Shown: positions 8,270 through 16,522, numbered from the stretch's first letter. The stretch: 40,099 nt of DNA from Stenotrophomonas sp. UBA2302 (GCA_002345545.1 DDVW01000024.1:65621-105719), one strand, 5' to 3'. Notes: a model not told the origin generated them from the sequence alone. Translations and numbers: made by a program.

Positions 8270-9298
8270 TCAGAGCGGGCGTTTGCTGCTGTCGCCGGGC
8301 AGCTCGCGCACCAGTTTCGGCACCAGGTAACCCGACAGCCGCGCCATCAGTCCGGCATGCAATGCCAGGGCCTGCTCGTCGCTGACCTCGAAGTGGGCCA
8401 CGCCCTGCACCCGGTCCAGCTGGTGCAGGTAGTACGGCAGCACGCCAGCGGCGAAGCTGCGCTCGCTCAGGGCGGCCAGGGCATCCAGGTCGTCGTTGAC
8501 CCCGCGCAGCAGCACGGCCTGGTTGAGCAGCTGCGCGCCACTGGTGCGCAGGCGGGACAGGGCGACATCCACCTCGGTATCGAATTCGTTGGCATGGTTG
8601 GCATGGATCACGAAGGCCACCGGCCACGGCAGGCTTTCCAGCCACTGCAGCAGTTCATCATCGACCCGCTGCGGCAGCACCACCGGCAGGCGGCTGTGGA
8701 TGCGCAGGCGCCTGATGTGGGGAATGTCGTGCAGCGCCGCCGTCAGCTCGGCCAGCTTCGGGGTGGCCAGCGACAGCGGGTCGCCGCCGGAAAGAATGAC
8801 CTCGTCGATGCCCGGATCGGCGGCAATGGCCGCGACCGCATCTTCCCAGGCATTGCGCGCGGCATTTTCGCCGGCATAGTCGAAATGACGGCGGAAGCAG
8901 TAGCGGCAGTGGATCGCGCAGCTGCCGGTGGTGACCAGCAGGGCGCGGCCGCGGTATTTCTGGATGACGCCGGTGGCTTTCTTGGCCGGGCCATCGCCGA
9001 CCGCGTCGAAGCTGAAGCCGGGAACGATGCGCATCTCCGCATCCACAGGCAGCACCTGCCGCAAAAGCGGGTCGCTGGCATCGCCATGGCGCATCCGCGA
9101 CACGAAGCTGTGCGGCACCCGCAGCGGAAACTGCGCCAGCGCCTCCGCGGACACTCCCAGTGCCGAAGGCGTCAGCCCCAGCAGGCCCAGCAGTTCCGCC
9201 GGATCGCGTATCGCCTGCCGCCAGTGCTCCTGCCAGCGGGCAAGCGGCAGGGGAGTGATGGCTTTTTCTGGAGTGCGGGCGCGGGCTGCGGTTATCAT
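8270..9298 (-). CDS. epmB: EF-P lysine 2,3-aminomutase EpmB
   Basis: A 342-residue radical SAM enzyme. It makes (R)-beta-lysine from lysine, which EpmA attaches to lysine 34 of elongation factor P. The iron-sulfur motif CxxxCxxC is present as CAIHCRYC (C127, C131, C134), followed by FRRHFDY. EVILSGGDPLSL and RIHSRLPVV are typical of lysine 2,3-aminomutases, and a C-terminal SKRPL supplies a candidate PLP lysine. It is shorter than clostridial lysine aminomutase, as expected for EpmB. It sits back to back with efp (101 bp between starts), a natural pairing of modifier and target. Its stop codon directly abuts the stop of the convergent GGDEF-EAL gene with no space for a terminator. EpmA is not in the window. 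Confidence 0.93.
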   Translation of the reverse strand: MITAARARTPEKAITPLPLARWQEHWRQAIRDPAELLGLLGLTPSALGVSAEALAQFPLRVPHSFVSRMRHGDASDPLLRQVLPVDAEMRIVPGFSFDAVGDGPAKKATGVIQKYRGRALLVTTGSCAIHCRYCFRRHFDYAGENAARNAWEDAVAAIAADPGIDEVILSGGDPLSLATPKLAELTAALHDIPHIRRLRIHSRLPVVLPQRVDDELLQWLESLPWPVAFVIHANHANEFDTEVDVALSRLRTSGAQLLNQAVLLRGVNDDLDALAALSERSFAAGVLPYYLHQLDRVQGVAHFEVSDEQALALHAGLMARLSGYLVPKLVRELPGDSSKRPL

Positions 9299-9399
9299 TG
9301 GCGGTCAGGAAACAGGTGCCCGGACTTGCGGCGGGCGCTCCATTCTAATCCAGCCGGTCGCGTTCCGCGGCGGTTCCGCTTTTACCCAGGAGTTTCTGT

Positions 9400-9966
9400 A
9401 TGGCCACTTACGGCATGAATGACGTCAAGAACGGGATGAAGATCCTGGTCAACAACGAACCGGCGGTCATCACCGACACCGAATACGTCAAGCCGGGCAA
9501 GGGCCAGGCCTTCACCCGCGTCAAGTACCGCCTGATCCGCTCCGGCCGCGTGCAGGAAATCACCATGAAGGCGACCGACGATCTGGAAGCGGCCGATGTG
9601 GTCGATACCGACATGCGCTACCTGTACAGCGACGGCGAGTACTGGCACTTCATGGATCCGGAAAGCTTCGAGCAGGTGCAGGCCGACAAGGCCGGCATGG
9701 GCGGCGCCGAGAAGTGGCTCAAGGGCGAAGAAGACTGTGTGGTCACGCTGTTCAACGGCCAGCCGATCTTCGTGCAGCCGCCGAACTTCGTCGAACTGAA
9801 GATCACCGAAACCGACCCGGGCGTGCGCGGTGACACCTCCGGTGGTGGCGGCAAGCCGGCCACGCTGGAAACCGGTGCGGTGGTGCGCGTGCCGCTGTTC
9901 GTCAACCAGGACGAAGTCATCAAGGTCGATACGCGTTCGGGCGAATACTCCGCGCGCGTCAAGTAA
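9400..9966 (+). CDS. efp: elongation factor P
   Basis: A 188-residue translation factor that rescues ribosomes stalled at polyproline stretches. Residue 34 is lysine in the tip loop [10 protein letters not shown], as in the EpmA/EpmB-modified branch and unlike the arginine-32 rhamnosylated branch; the neighbouring epmB fits this. The three beta-barrel domains are present: KOW-like (1-65), OB (about 66-128) and the C-terminal OB domain ending [13 protein letters not shown]. Length is normal. ATG 9400 has AGGAG at 9389-9393. It diverges from epmB, and a GC-rich inverted repeat follows the stop. Confidence 0.97.
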   Translation: MATYGMNDVKNGMKILVNNEPAVITDTEYVKPGKGQAFTRVKYRLIRSGRVQEITMKATDDLEAADVVDTDMRYLYSDGEYWHFMDPESFEQVQADKAGMGGAEKWLKGEEDCVVTLFNGQPIFVQPPNFVELKITETDPGVRGDTSGGGGKPATLETGAVVRVPLFVNQDEVIKVDTRSGEYSARVK

Positions 9967-9976
9967 GCAGCACGAT

Positions 9977-10037
9977 GTGGGCGCCGCCTCCTTCACCAGC
10001 AACCGCCGGTTGCCGGTGTGGGGAACGCGGCGCCTAC
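9977..10037. repeat. GC-rich inverted repeat between efp and the MTA deaminase gene
   Basis: Outer arms GTGGGCGCCGC (9977-9987) and GCGGCGCCTAC (10027-10037) are complementary at 10 of 11 positions. The 39-base interior itself contains a smaller ACCGCCGGT palindrome. It could fold as one long hairpin after the efp stop. There is no T tract, so it looks more like a REP-type or mRNA-stabilising element than an intrinsic terminator. Confidence 0.55.
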
Positions 10038-10080
10038 TTGCATCCGGCGTCTGCCGGAAACTGCTCTGCAGGTGATGGTG

Positions 10081-11424
10081 ATGAGCGTGAGTGAAGTGCA
10101 ACCCCTGGCGTGTGATCTGCTGATCGAAGCCGGTTACGTGGTACCGGTCGAGCCGCACGCGGTGGTGCTGGAAGACCATGCCGTGGCGGTGACCGATGGC
10201 GTGATCGTGGCGATCCTGCCGCGTGCCGAAGCGCGCCGGCGATTCAATGCCAAAGCGGTGGTGTCGCGCCCGGAAGCGGCGCTGATTCCCGGGCTGGTCA
10301 ACGCGCACACCCACAACCCGATGACGTTGCTGCGTGGCATCGCCGACGACCTGCCACTGATGACCTGGCTGCGTGAGCACATCTGGCCGGTGGAAGCGGC
10401 GGTGATCGGCCCGGAGTTCGTCGCCGATGGCACCACCCTGGCCATCGCCGAGATGCTGCGCGGTGGCACCACCTGCGCCAACGAGAACTATTTCTTCGCC
10501 GATGTGCAGGCCGCCGTGTACAAGCAGCACGGCTTCCGCGCGCTGGTCGGTTCGGTGATCATCGATTTCCCCAGTGCCTGGGCGAAAAGCGACGACGAAT
10601 ACTTCGCTCGCGCCACCGAACTGCATGATCAGTGGCGTGGCGATGCGCTGATCGGTACCGCGTTCGCGCCGCATGCGCCGTACACGGTGAGTGATGCCAA
10701 TTTCGAGCGGGTGCGGATGCTGTCCGACCAGCTCGATATTCCGGTACACCTGCACACGCATGAGACCGCGCAGGAGATCGAGGATTCGATCAGGCTGCAT
10801 GGCCAGCGCCCACTGGCGCGGCTGGACCGGTTGGGGCTGGTCAACGACCGCCTGATCGCGGTGCACATGACCCAGCTCACCGAGGCTGAAATCCACCTGT
10901 GCGCCGAGCGCGGCGTCAGCGTGGTGCATTGCCCGGAATCGAACCTGAAACTGGCCTCGGGTTTCTGCCCGGCGTGCGCGCTGGTGAAGGCCGGCGTCAA
11001 CCTGGCCATCGGTACCGACGGCTGTGCCAGCAACAACGACCTGGACATGTTCAGCGAGAACCGCACCGCGGCCATCCTCGCCAAGGCCGTGGCCAACGAC
11101 GCCACCGCGCTGGATGCGGCGACCACGCTGCGCGCGGCCACGCTGGGCGGCGCACGCGCGCTGGGTTTCGGCGACCGCATCGGCTCCATCGAGGTCGGCA
11201 AGCAGGCCGATCTGGCCTGCGTGGACCTGTCCGCACTGGAAACCCAGCCGTTGCACCATGTGCTGTCGCAGCTGGTCTACGCCGCCGGCCGCCACCAGGT
11301 CAGCGATGTCTGGATCGCCGGCCAGCCCAAGCTGGTACAGCGCCAACTGGTCGACATGGATGTTGCGGCGATCACCGCCAATGCGCGCCAGTGGCGCGAC
11401 CGCATCCGATCCATCCGCGCCTGA
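10081..11424 (+). CDS. mtaD: 5-methylthioadenosine/S-adenosylhomocysteine deaminase (TRZ/ATZ hydrolase)
   Basis: A 447-residue metal-dependent amidohydrolase. The family hydrolytically deaminates 5'-methylthioadenosine, S-adenosylhomocysteine or 5'-deoxyadenosine to the inosine analogues. Metal and substrate motifs: NAHTHN with H76 and H78, a THE block (HLHTHETAQEIEDS), HMTQL, VVHCPESNLKLASG and GTDGCASNNDLDMF, which holds the catalytic aspartate. I chose ATG 10081, with AGGTGA just upstream; a near-identical ATG lies two codons earlier. The gene begins a run with ubiG (27 bp downstream) and a MupP-like phosphatase, the same order I recall in Pseudomonas. A link to UbiG is plausible: every methyl transfer releases S-adenosylhomocysteine, which this enzyme could remove. 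That link is inference. Confidence 0.88.
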   Translation: MSVSEVQPLACDLLIEAGYVVPVEPHAVVLEDHAVAVTDGVIVAILPRAEARRRFNAKAVVSRPEAALIPGLVNAHTHNPMTLLRGIADDLPLMTWLREHIWPVEAAVIGPEFVADGTTLAIAEMLRGGTTCANENYFFADVQAAVYKQHGFRALVGSVIIDFPSAWAKSDDEYFARATELHDQWRGDALIGTAFAPHAPYTVSDANFERVRMLSDQLDIPVHLHTHETAQEIEDSIRLHGQRPLARLDRLGLVNDRLIAVHMTQLTEAEIHLCAERGVSVVHCPESNLKLASGFCPACALVKAGVNLAIGTDGCASNNDLDMFSENRTAAILAKAVANDATALDAATTLRAATLGGARALGFGDRIGSIEVGKQADLACVDLSALETQPLHHVLSQLVYAAGRHQVSDVWIAGQPKLVQRQLVDMDVAAITANARQWRDRIRSIRA

Positions 11425-11451
11425 GCGCGGCGGCTTCACGAGGACATTGAA

Positions 11452-12174
11452 ATGACCGCAACCCCGACATCCACCAATTTCGATCAGGCCGAACTGGACA
11501 AGTTCGCCGCGCTGGCCACCCGCTGGTGGGACGCCGATGGCCCGCAGAAGCCGCTGCACGCGCTCAACCCGGTGCGGCTGAAATACGTGTCCGACCGCGC
11601 CCCGCTGCGCGGTGCAAAGGTGCTGGACATCGGTTGCGGCGGCGGCCTGCTCAGCGAAGCGCTGGCAAAAGAGGGCGCGAATGTCACCGCGATCGACCTG
11701 GCGCCGGAACTGGTCAAGGTTGCGCGACTGCATGGCCTGGAATCGGGCGTGCAGGTCGACTATCGGGTGCAGGCCGCCGAGGATCTGGCCGCCGAGCAGC
11801 CGGGCAGCTTCGACGTGGTGACCTGCATGGAGATGCTCGAGCACGTGCCGGACCCGGGCGCGATCATCGCCGCCTGCCATCGCCTGCTATGTCCGGGCGG
11901 CAAACTGTTCCTGTCCACGATCAACCGCACCCCGGCCGCATTCGCGGTGGCCATTGTCGGTGCCGAGTACATCGCGCGGCTGTTGCCCAAGGGCACGCAC
12001 CACTATCAGGAATTCATCAAGCCGGCCGAGCTGGGCGCGTGGCTGCGCCAGGCCGACCTGTCGCTGCAGGACGTCAGCGGCATGGCCTACGAGCCGTGGC
12101 GCAACCGCGCCCGTCTGAGCAGCCGCACCGACATCAACTACCTGGCCTACGCGGTCAAGCCGGAACAGGCATGA
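11452..12174 (+). CDS. ubiG: ubiquinone biosynthesis O-methyltransferase UbiG
   Basis: A 240-residue class I SAM-dependent methyltransferase that carries out both O-methylations in ubiquinone synthesis. The N-terminal [31 protein letters not shown] stretch is diagnostic for UbiG. The AdoMet site is [16 protein letters not shown] (about 55-70) with the acidic ribose-binding IDLAPE in the next strand, and [16 protein letters not shown] is motif II/post-I. The later [29 protein letters not shown] segment is also UbiG-specific (membrane-interacting region in E. coli). Length matches E. coli. It is second in its operon and its stop overlaps the next gene's ATG by four bases (ATGA). Confidence 0.96.
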   Translation: MTATPTSTNFDQAELDKFAALATRWWDADGPQKPLHALNPVRLKYVSDRAPLRGAKVLDIGCGGGLLSEALAKEGANVTAIDLAPELVKVARLHGLESGVQVDYRVQAAEDLAAEQPGSFDVVTCMEMLEHVPDPGAIIAACHRLLCPGGKLFLSTINRTPAAFAVAIVGAEYIARLLPKGTHHYQEFIKPAELGAWLRQADLSLQDVSGMAYEPWRNRARLSSRTDINYLAYAVKPEQA

Positions 12175-12860
12175 CCTCCGCGTCATTCCCGGCGGCAGTG
12201 CTGTTCGATCTGGATGGCACCTTGCTCGACAGCGCGCCGGATTTCGTCGCCACCGCCAACCGTATGCGCGAGGCGCGGCAGATGCCGCCGGTGGATGCGG
12301 AGCAGCTGCGGGCGGTGGTGTCCAAGGGCTCGCGGGCGATGCTGGAAGTGGCCTTCCCGCAGATGGCCGAGAGCGAGCGGCATGCGCTGATTCCGGAATT
12401 CCTGGGCATCTATGAGTCGTTGATCGGCCAGCACGCGTGCCTGTTCGACGGTATCGAGACGATGCTTGCGGCGTTGGAGCAGGCCGGCGCGCGCTGGGGC
12501 ATTGTCACCAACAAGCCCGAGTATCTGGCGCGGCTGATCGTGCCGCAGCTGGGCTGGGAGCAGCGCTGTGCGGTGCTGATCGGCGGCGACACGCTGGCCG
12601 AGCGCAAACCGCATCCGTTGCCGTTGCAGGTGGCGGCGCAGCGGATCGGCATGGCGGCGGCCAGCTGTGTCTATGTCGGCGATGACGAGCGCGACATCAT
12701 TGCCGCACGGGCCGCCGGCATGCCCTCGGTGGCCGCTCTGTGGGGTTACCGTCTGGACGGCGATGATCCGGCCACGTGGGAGGCGAGCCGCATCTGTGCG
12801 CTGCCGCACGAACTTTGGCAGGCCGCTGCGTGGCCGACCGCCCATCTGGCTTCGGCCTGA
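12171..12860 (+). CDS. mupP: HAD phosphatase, MupP-like (N-acetylmuramic acid 6-phosphate phosphatase)
   Basis: A 229-residue haloacid-dehalogenase phosphatase. Motif I is [16 protein letters not shown] (the first aspartate is the nucleophile), motif II is GIVTNKPE, motif III lysine is in ERKPHPLPL, and motif IV is [10 protein letters not shown] cap domain lies between motifs I and II (about residues 25-95). It could be called phosphoglycolate phosphatase (Gph), but [14 protein letters not shown] in the cap and the place directly after ubiG match Pseudomonas MupP, which dephosphorylates MurNAc-6-phosphate in the cell-wall recycling route that bypasses de novo synthesis. The partner genes amgK and murU are not in this window. 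Translationally coupled to ubiG. Confidence 0.8.
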   Translation: MTSASFPAAVLFDLDGTLLDSAPDFVATANRMREARQMPPVDAEQLRAVVSKGSRAMLEVAFPQMAESERHALIPEFLGIYESLIGQHACLFDGIETMLAALEQAGARWGIVTNKPEYLARLIVPQLGWEQRCAVLIGGDTLAERKPHPLPLQVAAQRIGMAAASCVYVGDDERDIIAARAAGMPSVAALWGYRLDGDDPATWEASRICALPHELWQAAAWPTAHLASA

Positions 12861-12881
12861 TCCAATCATTCGAGGTATGAC

Positions 12882-13568
12882 GTGAGTAGTGCGCTGGACA
12901 GCTTCCTGGACAAATGGCGTGCGCGCTGGCCGGAATGGGCCTTCGTGGAGCGGTTTGTCGACGAGGCCGATCGTATCCGTGCGGTGGCGTGGTTCGCGCT
13001 GCTGCAGGAGTTCGATGACATGCTCAATGCCAGCGGCGACACCACGCCGCAGGATGCCAAGCTGGCCTGGTGGGGCGAGGAACTGCGCAGCTGGGTCGGG
13101 CAACGCTCGCGCCATCCGCTGGGCCGGGTACTGGAGCCGGTGCGTGCGCCTTGGGCGCAGCTGGCCGATGCCTTGCCCGATCTGATCGATGCGCGTGGGC
13201 AGGTGGCGGATGCCGCGCAGGCGCGCAAAGTATTGGCGCAATACGCGGCAGCCGTCGTGGCGGTGGAAGCCGTGATGTTCAACGGCAAGCCATCATCGCC
13301 GGACGCTGTCGATGCGGTGACCACGCAGATGCTGGCACTGCGCGTACAGGAGTCGGGTGCAGTGGCGGTGCCGCAGGCCTTCGACAGCGAGCAGGCGTGG
13401 GACAAAGCCTTGCAGGCAGCCTGGCCATCGAGGGTGGCCGGCCCGCGTCCGCGCCGTCTGTATTCGGTACTGGCACGTGGCCGCTTGCAGGCGCGGCTGA
13501 AGGGCGGAGAATACCAGCCCAGCCCGGCGGGTCTGTTGTGGCGCAGCTGGTGGGCGGCGCGAGGCTGA
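12882..13568 (+). CDS. divergent squalene/phytoene synthase-like protein, function unknown
   Basis: A 228-residue protein starting at GTG 12882, with GAGGT at 12872-12876. An all-helical pattern and two blocks, AWFALLQEFDDMLNAS (about 37-52) and AKLAWWGEELRSW followed by HPLGRVL (about 60-85), resemble the first half of squalene/phytoene synthases, where the first aspartate-rich motif and the WRxEL helix occur. The second aspartate-rich motif (DxxED) needed for catalysis is not visible, and the protein is about 50 residues shorter than active enzymes. So it is probably not a terpene synthase in the usual sense; NDUFAF6-like non-catalytic relatives exist. It follows the MupP-like gene by 21 bp and is probably in the same transcript. 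Confidence 0.6.
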   Translation: MSSALDSFLDKWRARWPEWAFVERFVDEADRIRAVAWFALLQEFDDMLNASGDTTPQDAKLAWWGEELRSWVGQRSRHPLGRVLEPVRAPWAQLADALPDLIDARGQVADAAQARKVLAQYAAAVVAVEAVMFNGKPSSPDAVDAVTTQMLALRVQESGAVAVPQAFDSEQAWDKALQAAWPSRVAGPRPRRLYSVLARGRLQARLKGGEYQPSPAGLLWRSWWAARG

Positions 13569-13688
13569 GACATCAACAAGCCGTGCAGCTTCAATCCCTT
13601 CTCCCGTGTGCGGGTGATGAGTCCGTCCCTGCGAAGGCGGGGATGTCTGAAGAAAGGATGAGGAGCGTGCTGAACGGTTGATTGGCGT

Positions 13689-13714
13689 GCTTCGCGGCTT
13701 ACGCCGCTCCTGCA
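13689..13714. repeat. 26-bp dispersed intergenic repeat, copy 1
   Basis: Begins GCTTCGCGGCTTACGCC and contains the palindrome GCGGCTTACGCCGC. A copy with a single difference (A to G at the centre) is at 28166-28191 between argC and argH. The pair suggests a dispersed palindromic element. It abuts the GTAG element that starts at 13716. Confidence 0.75.
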
Positions 13715-13715
13715 G

Positions 13716-13780
13716 GTAGAGCCGCGCCATGTTCGGCTGCGGCTTTGCCGGGGAAGCCCTTGCCGGGCATGGATCGGCAC
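13716..13780. repeat. GTAG-headed REP-like element, two inverted half-units
   Basis: Starts GTAGAGCCGCGCCATG (13716-13731), continues through an imperfect palindrome, and ends with CATGGATCGGCAC (13768-13780), which is roughly the inverse of the beginning. GTAG followed by a GC-rich palindrome is the pattern of the REP-like elements described in Stenotrophomonas. It lies between the ends of the convergent phytoene-synthase-like gene and the M23 peptidase. The rest of the 220-bp gap (13569-13688) holds nothing I recognise. Confidence 0.6.
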
Positions 13781-13788
13781 GGCGGGTT

Positions 13789-14640
13789 CTAGTTGCCGCG
13801 CTCCAATACCAGCAGCGGATCGATACGCACATCGAACCAGTTCATGCCCCAGTGCAGGTGCGGCCCGGTTGCACGACCCGTCGCACCGACCGCGGCAATC
13901 GTCTGCCCCTGTTCGATGCGCTCGCCCACCTTCACGTCGATCCGCGACAGGTGCAGGAAATTGGAGCTGATGCCGAAGCCGTGGTCGAGCACCAGCGTGC
14001 CGCCGGTCAGGTACAGGTCAGGGTTGGCGAAGGTGACGATGCCGGCAGCTGGTGCTTTCACCGGTGTGCCGGTTGGCACCGCGATATCCATGCCGGAATG
14101 ACCGCTGCCGGGCTGCCCGTTGTAGACGCGGGCATTGCCGAAACGGCCGCTGATACGACCCTGCACCGGCCACAGGAAGGTCTGGGTGAAGTCGGTACGG
14201 GCGTCGTCGCGCTTGCGCGATTCGGTCACCTGCGCCTGCTCGCGCTTGATCCGCTCGGCGATGGCGGGTGGCGGATTCACCGTCTTCGGTGGCACGCCGT
14301 TGACCCGCTCCACCGGCCAGTCGCGCGCGCTGACCGTGATGCTGGCGGTCTCGCTGCTGCCATCCGGACGGCGCACCTGGACCTGTAGCGGGCCTTTCTC
14401 GTCGCGGCCGATGCCGAACACCACGCTGCCATAGTTGCTGACCCGCAGCTCGCGGCCGGCATAGCGCACGCTGCTGCCGGCCGGCACCTTGCCGATCACC
14501 ATCGCGCCCTGCGAGGCGCTGGCCGGGAACACCACGCGGTTGTCGAGCAGATCGCCAATGCCGTCCTGTGCGTGCACGGACGGGGTGGGAAACAAGGGCG
14601 CGGCCAGCAGCAGCGCCCCGAGCAGGAGGGACGAACGCAT
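13789..14640 (-). CDS. secreted M23 (LytM/lysostaphin-type) peptidase
   Basis: A 283-residue protein with a signal peptide (1-24, ending SVHA) and a beta-rich N-terminal domain (about 30-105). A charged helical linker (about 125-150) leads to a C-terminal M23 domain (about 153-283). The zinc ligands are complete: H181 and D185 in SGHSGMDIAVP and H263 in GPHLHWGMNW, with catalytic histidines H230 and H261. It is therefore expected to be an active periplasmic endopeptidase that cleaves peptidoglycan cross-links, unlike the degenerate EnvC/NlpD activators. ATG 14640 overlaps the stop of the dihydroorotase gene by one base (TGATG), so the two are translationally coupled. Confidence 0.9.
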   Translation of the reverse strand: MRSSLLLGALLLAAPLFPTPSVHAQDGIGDLLDNRVVFPASASQGAMVIGKVPAGSSVRYAGRELRVSNYGSVVFGIGRDEKGPLQVQVRRPDGSSETASITVSARDWPVERVNGVPPKTVNPPPAIAERIKREQAQVTESRKRDDARTDFTQTFLWPVQGRISGRFGNARVYNGQPGSGHSGMDIAVPTGTPVKAPAAGIVTFANPDLYLTGGTLVLDHGFGISSNFLHLSRIDVKVGERIEQGQTIAAVGATGRATGPHLHWGMNWFDVRIDPLLVLERGN

Positions 14641-15986
14641 CAGCGGTCGTAGGTCATGCGCTGGCCGGCCGGTGCGCCCACCAGCTTGCTGCCGTCCCAC
14701 ACCAGTTGGCCGTTGACCCAGGTGGCGGCGATGCGCGAGCGGAAGGTGGTGCCCTCGAACGGCGACCAGCCGCACTTGGACAGCACGTCCTCGCGCTTGA
14801 CCGTGAACGGCACGTCCTCCACCAGCACCAGGTCGGCGAAATAGCCTTCGCGCAGGAAGCCGCGCTGCTCCACGTCGAACAGCTGCGCCGGCGCATGGGC
14901 AAATTTCTGCACCACCTGCTCGCGGGTCAGCTTGCCTTCGTGCACGCGCTCCAGCGCGGCGACCAGCGCGTACTGCACCAGCGGCAGGCCGGAAGGGGCC
15001 TGTGCGTAGGGCTTCTGCTTCTCTTCCCAGGTGTGCGGGGCGTGGTCGGTGGCCAGCACGTCAAGCACGTCGTCGGCCAGCGCGGCGGTGATCGCCTCGC
15101 GGTCGGCCACGTCCTTGATCGCCGGGTTGCACTTGATCAGGTTGCCCTTGGTCGCGTAGTCCGGGCGGGCGAAGTGCAGGAAGTGCACGCAGGTCTCGGC
15201 GGTGATCTGTTTGCGGCTGCCGTCGGCGCGGATCAGCGGACCCTTTTCGAACAGCGCCAGCTCATCGGCGGTGGAAATGTGCAGCACGTGCAGACGGGTG
15301 CCGTGCTTGCGCGCCAGCGAGATCGCCAGCCGGGTCGACTTGATGCAGGCTTCGCGCGAACGGATGTCCGGGTGCATCTCCGGGGTCAGCGCGTCGCCGT
15401 ACTTTTCCTGGAAGGCCTTCAGGTTGGCATCGATCATCGGCGTGTCTTCGCAGTGCGTGATGATCGGGGTCGGGCAGTCGCGGAAGATCGCGTCCAGGGT
15501 TTCCGGGTTGTCCACCAGCATGTTGCCGGTGGAGGCGCCCATGAACACCTTCACACCCGGCGCCTTCTTCGGGTCGAGTACACGGATCGCTTCCAGGTTG
15601 TCGTTGCTGGCACCGTGGTAGAAGCCGTAGTTGGCCCAGGCACGGCCCTTGGCCGACTCGTACTTGGCTTCAAGCGCGGCCGAGTCCAGCGTCGGCGGGT
15701 TGGTGTTGGGCATGTCCATGAAGCTGGTCAGGCCGCCGGCCACCGCCGCGGCCGATTCGGTGGCGATGTCGCCCTTGTGGGTCAGCCCGGGTTCGCGGAA
15801 GTGCACCTGGTCGTCGATCATTCCCGGCAGCAGCCAGCGCCCGGCCGCATCCACCACTTCCTCACCCTCGCGTGCGGTCAACCCGCTGCCGATCTGCGCG
15901 ATGCGACCGTTCTCGATCCGCAGGTCGCCGTCGAAGGTGCGGCCTTCGTTGACCATGCGGGCGTTGGTGATGAGCGTGGAGGACAT
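14640..15986 (-). CDS. pyrC: dihydroorotase-family amidohydrolase (class I-like)
   Basis: A 448-residue cyclic amidohydrolase. Dihydroorotase closes carbamoyl-aspartate to dihydroorotate in pyrimidine synthesis. Motifs: PGMIDDQVHFREPGLTHKG (55-72), DMPNTNPPT (91-99), K146 in GVKVFMG as the candidate carboxylated lysine, THCED (177-181), HVLHIST and TDHAPH. The usual HxH metal pair reads QxH (Q60, H62); I recall this DDQVHFREPG form from a whole dihydroorotase subgroup (including Bacteroidetes enzymes), so it is probably a subgroup trait rather than damage. The start is ATG 15986, with GGAG nearby in its leader. It lies two bases after yidD and overlaps the M23 gene. Another dihydroorotase may exist elsewhere in the genome. 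Confidence 0.87.
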   Translation of the reverse strand: MSSTLITNARMVNEGRTFDGDLRIENGRIAQIGSGLTAREGEEVVDAAGRWLLPGMIDDQVHFREPGLTHKGDIATESAAAVAGGLTSFMDMPNTNPPTLDSAALEAKYESAKGRAWANYGFYHGASNDNLEAIRVLDPKKAPGVKVFMGASTGNMLVDNPETLDAIFRDCPTPIITHCEDTPMIDANLKAFQEKYGDALTPEMHPDIRSREACIKSTRLAISLARKHGTRLHVLHISTADELALFEKGPLIRADGSRKQITAETCVHFLHFARPDYATKGNLIKCNPAIKDVADREAITAALADDVLDVLATDHAPHTWEEKQKPYAQAPSGLPLVQYALVAALERVHEGKLTREQVVQKFAHAPAQLFDVEQRGFLREGYFADLVLVEDVPFTVKREDVLSKCGWSPFEGTTFRSRIAATWVNGQLVWDGSKLVGAPAGQRMTYDR

Positions 15987-15987
15987 G

Positions 15988-16242
15988 TCAGTGTTTTCCT
16001 GTGCAACGGCAAGAGGGGGAGTCGGCGCGCTTGGGGACCGGGTCGAGGCCGCCCGGATGGAACGGCTGGCAGCGGCCCAGCCGTAGCAGCGTAAGCCAGC
16101 AGCCACGCAGCGGGCCGTGTACGCGGATGGCTTCCATCCCGTATTCAGAGCAGCTGGGGACAAAACGGCAGCGCGGCCCGAGCAGCGGGCTGATGAAGCG
16201 CTTGTACAGGCGCAGTACGGCAATGAGGAGGCGGCCGATCAC
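15988..16242 (-). CDS. yidD: membrane protein insertion efficiency factor YidD
   Basis: An 84-residue protein starting at GTG 16242. It has an amphipathic N-terminal stretch ([22 protein letters not shown]) and the family's cysteine signature, [16 protein letters not shown], followed by [28 protein letters not shown]. YidD helps YidC insert inner-membrane proteins. In most bacteria it lies between rnpA and yidC; here it heads a minus-strand run with the dihydroorotase and M23 genes. The frame is open further upstream, but that part has no family resemblance. The 280 bp upstream to the divergent DksA-like gene holds only a promoter for that gene as far as I can see. Confidence 0.93.
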   Translation of the reverse strand: MIGRLLIAVLRLYKRFISPLLGPRCRFVPSCSEYGMEAIRVHGPLRGCWLTLLRLGRCQPFHPGGLDPVPKRADSPSCRCTGKH

Positions 16243-16449
16243 CCATCCATGATATGCCAGTTGGCATTGCCGGGTGTTTTGTCGCACGATGCCCGGAAGG
16301 TGTTGCCGGAGGCAGAGCTGCCGCCGGCACCCGCCAGTCACGACCGAGGTGGCTGGTCACGTTCCGAACTGCGCGAGACGGTCCGGTGACGCCACCGGGC
16401 TGTATGGGCATACGCCGGACATCCGTTCATCCTGGGCGGGCTGGCGTGG

Positions 16450-16478
16450 TTGCTGCTGCTGGTCGGGTAGGCTATAAA
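16450..16478 (+). promoter_or_regulatory. sigma-70-type promoter for the DksA-like gene
   Basis: TTGCTG (16450-16455) and TATAAA (16473-16478) are separated by exactly 17 bases, close to the sigma-70 consensus. The start codon GTG 16523 is about 38 bases past the expected transcription start. Between them lies a short CCCGGGCCCCGGG palindrome and a good ribosome site, AAGGAAG (16509-16515). Confidence 0.65.
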
Positions 16479-16522
16479 GGCCCGCTTTCCCGGGCCCCGG
16501 GGGAAACAAGGAAGAGCGTTTC

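Noticed and set aside
9382..11880. Very long open frame on the minus strand opposite efp, mtaD and ubiG
   Set aside because: It is an antisense shadow of three well-supported genes. High GC at third positions removes stop codons from the opposite strand. Its translation is rich in His, Gln, Arg and Gly without domain structure.
12171..12860. Calling the HAD gene gph (phosphoglycolate phosphatase)
   Set aside because: The catalytic motifs are shared, but the cap-domain sequence and the position after ubiG favour MupP. The alternative is not fully excluded.
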